Origin: Mangifera indica
Taxonomy: Eukaryota > Streptophyta > Magnoliopsida > Sapindales > Anacardiaceae
NCBI RefSeq assembly: GCF_011075055.1
Contig: NC_058138.1
Location: 7,708,001 to 7,772,000 of the forward strand
Direction: 5' to 3'
DNA length: 64,000 nt
The notes under the pieces are model-generated. The model had not been told where the DNA came from and made no database searches. It was given only the letters and a program-made list of their open reading frames with translations. Of the stretch, positions 59,949 to 64,000 are shown in pieces; the first letter of the stretch is position 1; each line of letters starts with the position of its first letter. Position numbers and translations under genes: made by a program.

Positions 59949-62690
59949 TGTAATACCCACAGGTAAGTCCAAAGACATTTTAGTTTTTTTTTTTCTCTCT
60001 ATATTTATTTGTTAATTAATGATGATATGTTAGTCGAGACGTTTGTGCACCACAAGGGTGACACTCGTTCATGCCTTGGAAGGACAAAAGAGTCATTTCA
60101 TGTTGAGTAGGTGAAAATGGCTAAGTGTTGGAGGGCATAAGCCCATGTGTGCTAGAGCACACATATGGTTTTGTGTCATTGTCAGCAGAATTTGGAATTA
60201 AGATAACATCAAGTTTGTGGCAAAATTGGAATTGCTTTATTGGTGCAGCGCCACAAACTACAGTGTATAGGAGATACATGTCTATGTACTGTGTTTGGTA
60301 TGCAAAAATAAAAATGAGCGCTAAACCAAATCTTTTCATTATTCCACATTCACAACCCTTGAATACGAAGAGGAAAAGAGAGAGTTAGAGCCTTAGATGC
60401 TAGAGAGGAGTCTTAGGTTGCCAAAAAAGCCATAATGATGCGAATAACTAGATCATCAAAGGGCAAGTAAGGATAGTGGCTTTTTGGTTTGATTCCTTGA
60501 GGATAATGTTATATGATGATTGACTACTTATAGTTGAGATCCTAGATTGATTAGGATGCATATGAGCACAATTATAATGTGAGTTATATAACATATTTAA
60601 TCGAACACAGGTGAAAATAAGGATTAATTGAATGTGTGTTGATAATATTGATGTTAATGGTCATGGCATGATATTCTATGCAAGTACATAAGTTTGTGGT
60701 TTATGAAACAAGCATTAGGATGCTTAAAGACTTGTTTTGAACCCTTGTATATGGTTGGATTGTGAGAAGTTGGCCAAAATTTGTAAAAACTAATAGGGTA
60801 CGACTTCCAGATTGTGATATATAGTCATGTAGGACATCCTACATGCCTATGTATCCTTTGCAAAATAACTCATATAGGTATTAAGATCACACAAAATAAC
60901 CCTAATACTTTCATTACCATATTACACATAGCTCGATAATAAAGAAATACATCATTTTCTATTTTTGACTTGAAATTGCTTCAATTAGGATCTATGTAAT
61001 TGTCTACATTGTTAGACACCCCTAAAACCTCATTCGTATCGTCATACACATAGTTGGACACCTTTTAACATCATTTGTGTCATCATACATATAGTTTCAC
61101 ACCTTTTAAACAAATATCTAACTCCTTGTTGCCTTTATTAGGGTCAAAATCACTTTATTCTCCTTTTTCACAACCATTAGGGGTAAAATAGTCTTTCTCA
61201 TAACCATGGATAAGGGTGGTTATCCTTCTGCATTAATGTTACTAGAATTTTCAAAACACACAATTGTGTTTCTTCTCCACATGGTTGTGGTAACTTAAAC
61301 TGTTACACACGACCGTGCATCTCATACCATATAGGTGTGTATGTTTCCCTGATTTTAAATGCTCTTTCACTCTAAGTACATGGGGATGATTTCTTCCCAA
61401 GGATATGCGAGCGTATACCACATTCTATAGATTCCTGACTTTGCCTACAATTGCATTTTCCAACTTCCAAACACAATATCAAATTCTCAAAGTCATTTAA
61501 AATCATTAGTAGCCAAACCTAGCATATTTCTAAGCACGTGTATCTCATACCACATGGGCATGTATGTTTCCCTAATTTTAAATGCTCTTTCACTCTAAGT
61601 ACACGGGGATGATTTCTTCCTAAGGATACATAAGCGTATACCAATTCTGCAGATTCGTGACTTTGCCTACAATTGCATTTTCCAACTACCAATCACAATA
61701 TCAAATTCTCGAAGTCATTCCAAATCATCAGTAGCCAAACCTAGCATATTTCTAAGCCCCAATTCAACAAATATCTTGTAGAATAATCGGATCATGCTTA
61801 TATCTATGCAATCAATATTGAGGTGTAATTACTCAATCATTAATCCAATCATAATCAATTTAGTTAAACTTCTACTGCAATATGTATATTACAACAAGCT
61901 TTATGAACTATAATCCATCTAGAGAATAACAATTCACTCAAAAATTATAGTCCAATATAGGCTTTAGAATAAAATTGCAACTGAGCCAAAAGACACAACA
62001 TTATTCACAATCCTACTAATATCTCATATCCTAAACGTCAATACAACAATTTATATACCATGATTAACATACCATTTATCTTTAGCATAACAATTCACAA
62101 ATTAACATGCTTTGAAATTAATCAAACCAAGAATAGAATTGAAAGAATGCATTACCTACCTCTGTTTTGACGATGCAGTAAGGGTTTTCTTGTGGCATAA
62201 CAAGTTTCCAACTATTCTTCTTTTCCAATAATGCCTTAGTGCTTCTCAAATGCTCACAACACTCACCTTTGCTTTGAGAAACGATATGAACAACAAATTA
62301 AGTCAAACAAGTTGTTTTCCCCCTTTTTATCTTACCAGATAAACACGACACACGACTGAGAGCTTCCTTATACATAGGTGTGTAAGTCATTGTCCATTAA
62401 TGGTAGTTTCCAAAATTGTCACAAAACTGATTTTTATCCAATATTCAAACATGTTGATCACACACGTGTATATTTCTTTATACATACGTGTATGTTTTCT
62501 CCAAACTTATCCATTTCCATGCACCTTGTGTGAAATGACCATTCTACCCTTACAACACACATAAGAGCATGTGAACACCCTCACACGACTGTGCACACCC
62601 AAAAATCATAATATATCAATCCAACAAGCAAAATGAGAGGCAAAATTAAAAAATAACCTTGGATGTACATGTGAGTGTTATGAATGACCT
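59949..62690. repeat. Probable LTR-retrotransposon-derived non-coding DNA
   Basis: Begins TGTAATACCC at 59949, a start shared by many plant gypsy LTRs, and contains repeated CACACGACTGTG/CACACGTGTATA words and AGGGTAAAATAGTC phrases usual in such LTRs. The right part reads like an LTR in reverse (minus: GGGTAGAATGGTCATTTCAC). No coding domain was found and boundaries are uncertain. Confidence 0.35.
61316..61760. repeat. Tandem 223-bp duplication
   Basis: 61316-61538 and 61539-61760 are close direct copies: both begin TGYATCTCATACCA, contain TCTTTCACTCTAAGTACA and TTTGCCTACAATTGCATTTT, and end AACCTAGCATATTTCTAAGC. They differ at scattered sites and small indels. Confidence 0.9.
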
Positions 62691-64000
62691 TCCATATCAC
62701 TTGGCATGTTAGTTTGATAATAAATTTTAATTAATTAATGAATCAAACAAGATAATATTAGTAATAAAAGATATATTACTAGAGTAATATATACTAAATC
62801 CCCCATTTATATTACACTTCTCTCTGTTATTTGATTTTAATCATCTGTCATGTTTATAATTTAACTAAATTTGGGGCTTATTTTATTTTAGCTTATTATA
62901 TAAAATTAAAATAATAATTCATCTATTTATTTTAGTAATAATATTATTATATAATAAATTAGTTAATACATACAACTTCTTCCATAGTATTACAAAAGTC
63001 TTAATGAATAAAAAAATAAGAATAAAAAATATAAAAAGAATATATAATTATACATATAGTATATGTAAAGATATTTATAGATTAACGTAATCAATATTAT
63101 GTGTATTTTTTACTTTAAAATTATTGCGTACATTCCTTCAACTTTGAAAAGAAAATACAAAAAAATAATATTTTATATATTAATAATAAGTATTAGTATG
63201 AATATAAATATCGATATTTATTATTATATAATTAAGTGATTTTGAATTAAAAATAAAATAAAAATTAATCATGTGATAATACGTAAATATTTATTTCTGT
63301 TTTTATACCATTATAGGTGTTTATACCCCTTTAAGAACTATGTAATTTAATGGTGAATTATAATCATATAATTTAATTTGGTACCTTCAATAAAAAATAG
63401 TAAAAAATTAGCTATTTTAATTAAAAATATTTTAGTTTGATTTTTTTAATAAAAAATATTAAAAATTTAATTAAAAAAACAAAGTTGAATACCTTGGATT
63501 TAAAAAAAAAAAAGTGATAGTGAAAGATGAATATACTATAACATAAATGCACATGAATCATATTTTAATATTAAAAAAACAAGTTTAAGATTTCTAGTAG
63601 AGCTTCTTGTTTGGGAAATGTTAATTGCATGCAAAGAAGCTAAATTTTTTTTCCACTACAAGATTAATCAAGTTTCCTTTTCAAAATAAAAATCCACTAC
63701 AACTTTTTTTCAATCCGACCTTCGAGAAATTGATAACTCGCTTTTTCAGAAAATAAAAACTCAACAAAAATATTATACATCGATTTGTTTACAATTATAA
63801 AAAAATATATATTTATTTTCTTATTGACGGAAAGGGACGCAGAAAGTTTTGATTAGTATACATACGAATTCAAATTAAATGACACATGAAATAATTAATA
63901 AATTTAATGACACAAATAGTTGGTTGAAGAAATTTTTTAATAAATAATATGTATTATCTAATAATAATAATAATAATGACAAAATTCAAACATCATTTAA
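62691..64000. other. AT-rich intergenic DNA
   Basis: Extremely AT-rich, with short TAA/ATA runs such as (TAA) near 63960-63976. No gene or transposon boundary supported. Confidence 0.5.

Overview
This is a nuclear chromosome segment of a flowering plant, almost certainly a eudicot. It is AT-rich, its genes have long GT-AG introns, and much of the rest is layered transposon remains. I cannot name the species. No bacterial, viral, organellar, rRNA, tRNA or CRISPR feature was found.

Four host genes look complete and their exons join in frame: (1) an EMB976-type pentatricopeptide repeat protein (1046-7694, +, 8 exons, 1063 aa); (2) the zinc-binding complex I subunit NDUFS6 (30956-33847, +, 3 exons, 104 aa); (3) an ATAD3-like mitochondrial AAA ATPase (34881-39894, -, 8 exons, 638 aa), convergent with NDUFS6; (4) a 4CL3-like 4-coumarate:CoA ligase (54871-58517, -, 5 exons, 569 aa). 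Genes 2 and 3 act in mitochondria and gene 1 is expected to act in an organelle. 4CL feeds phenylpropanoid and flavonoid synthesis. Exon coordinates are given in each entry.

The rest is repeat landscape. At 10490-17591 lies a full-length but dead Ty3/gypsy chromovirus with two 1051-bp LTRs. It is followed by an inverted fragment (17592-18288) whose chromodomain and C-terminal extension are still open. From about 18.9 to 30.8 kb is a decayed Mutator-like element of the type that carries both a MURA-like transposase (+) and a Ulp1-like C48 protease (-). It contains a nested 771-bp long-TIR element with a 9-bp target duplication, a duplicated exon array, a heptad-repeat coding array and a Ty1/copia remnant. 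At 42804-54849 a Ty1/copia element on the minus strand has very unequal LTRs: one is 1584 bp, the other 4531 bp because a ~995-bp block is present four times in tandem. Its 5' LTR begins 21 bp after the 4CL stop codon. Smaller TIR elements sit in EMB976 intron 5, in NDUFS6 intron 1 and between NDUFS6 and ATAD3. The last 5 kb is AT-rich and repeat-derived.

The strongest observations are the asymmetric copia LTR and its position against 4CL, the Ulp1-carrying MULE with duplicated exons, the chromovirus reading frame that runs across the polypurine tract into the LTR, a GC-AG intron in ATAD3, and an unidentified GC-rich island at 18711-18890. I did not find a convincing new biological system beyond these.
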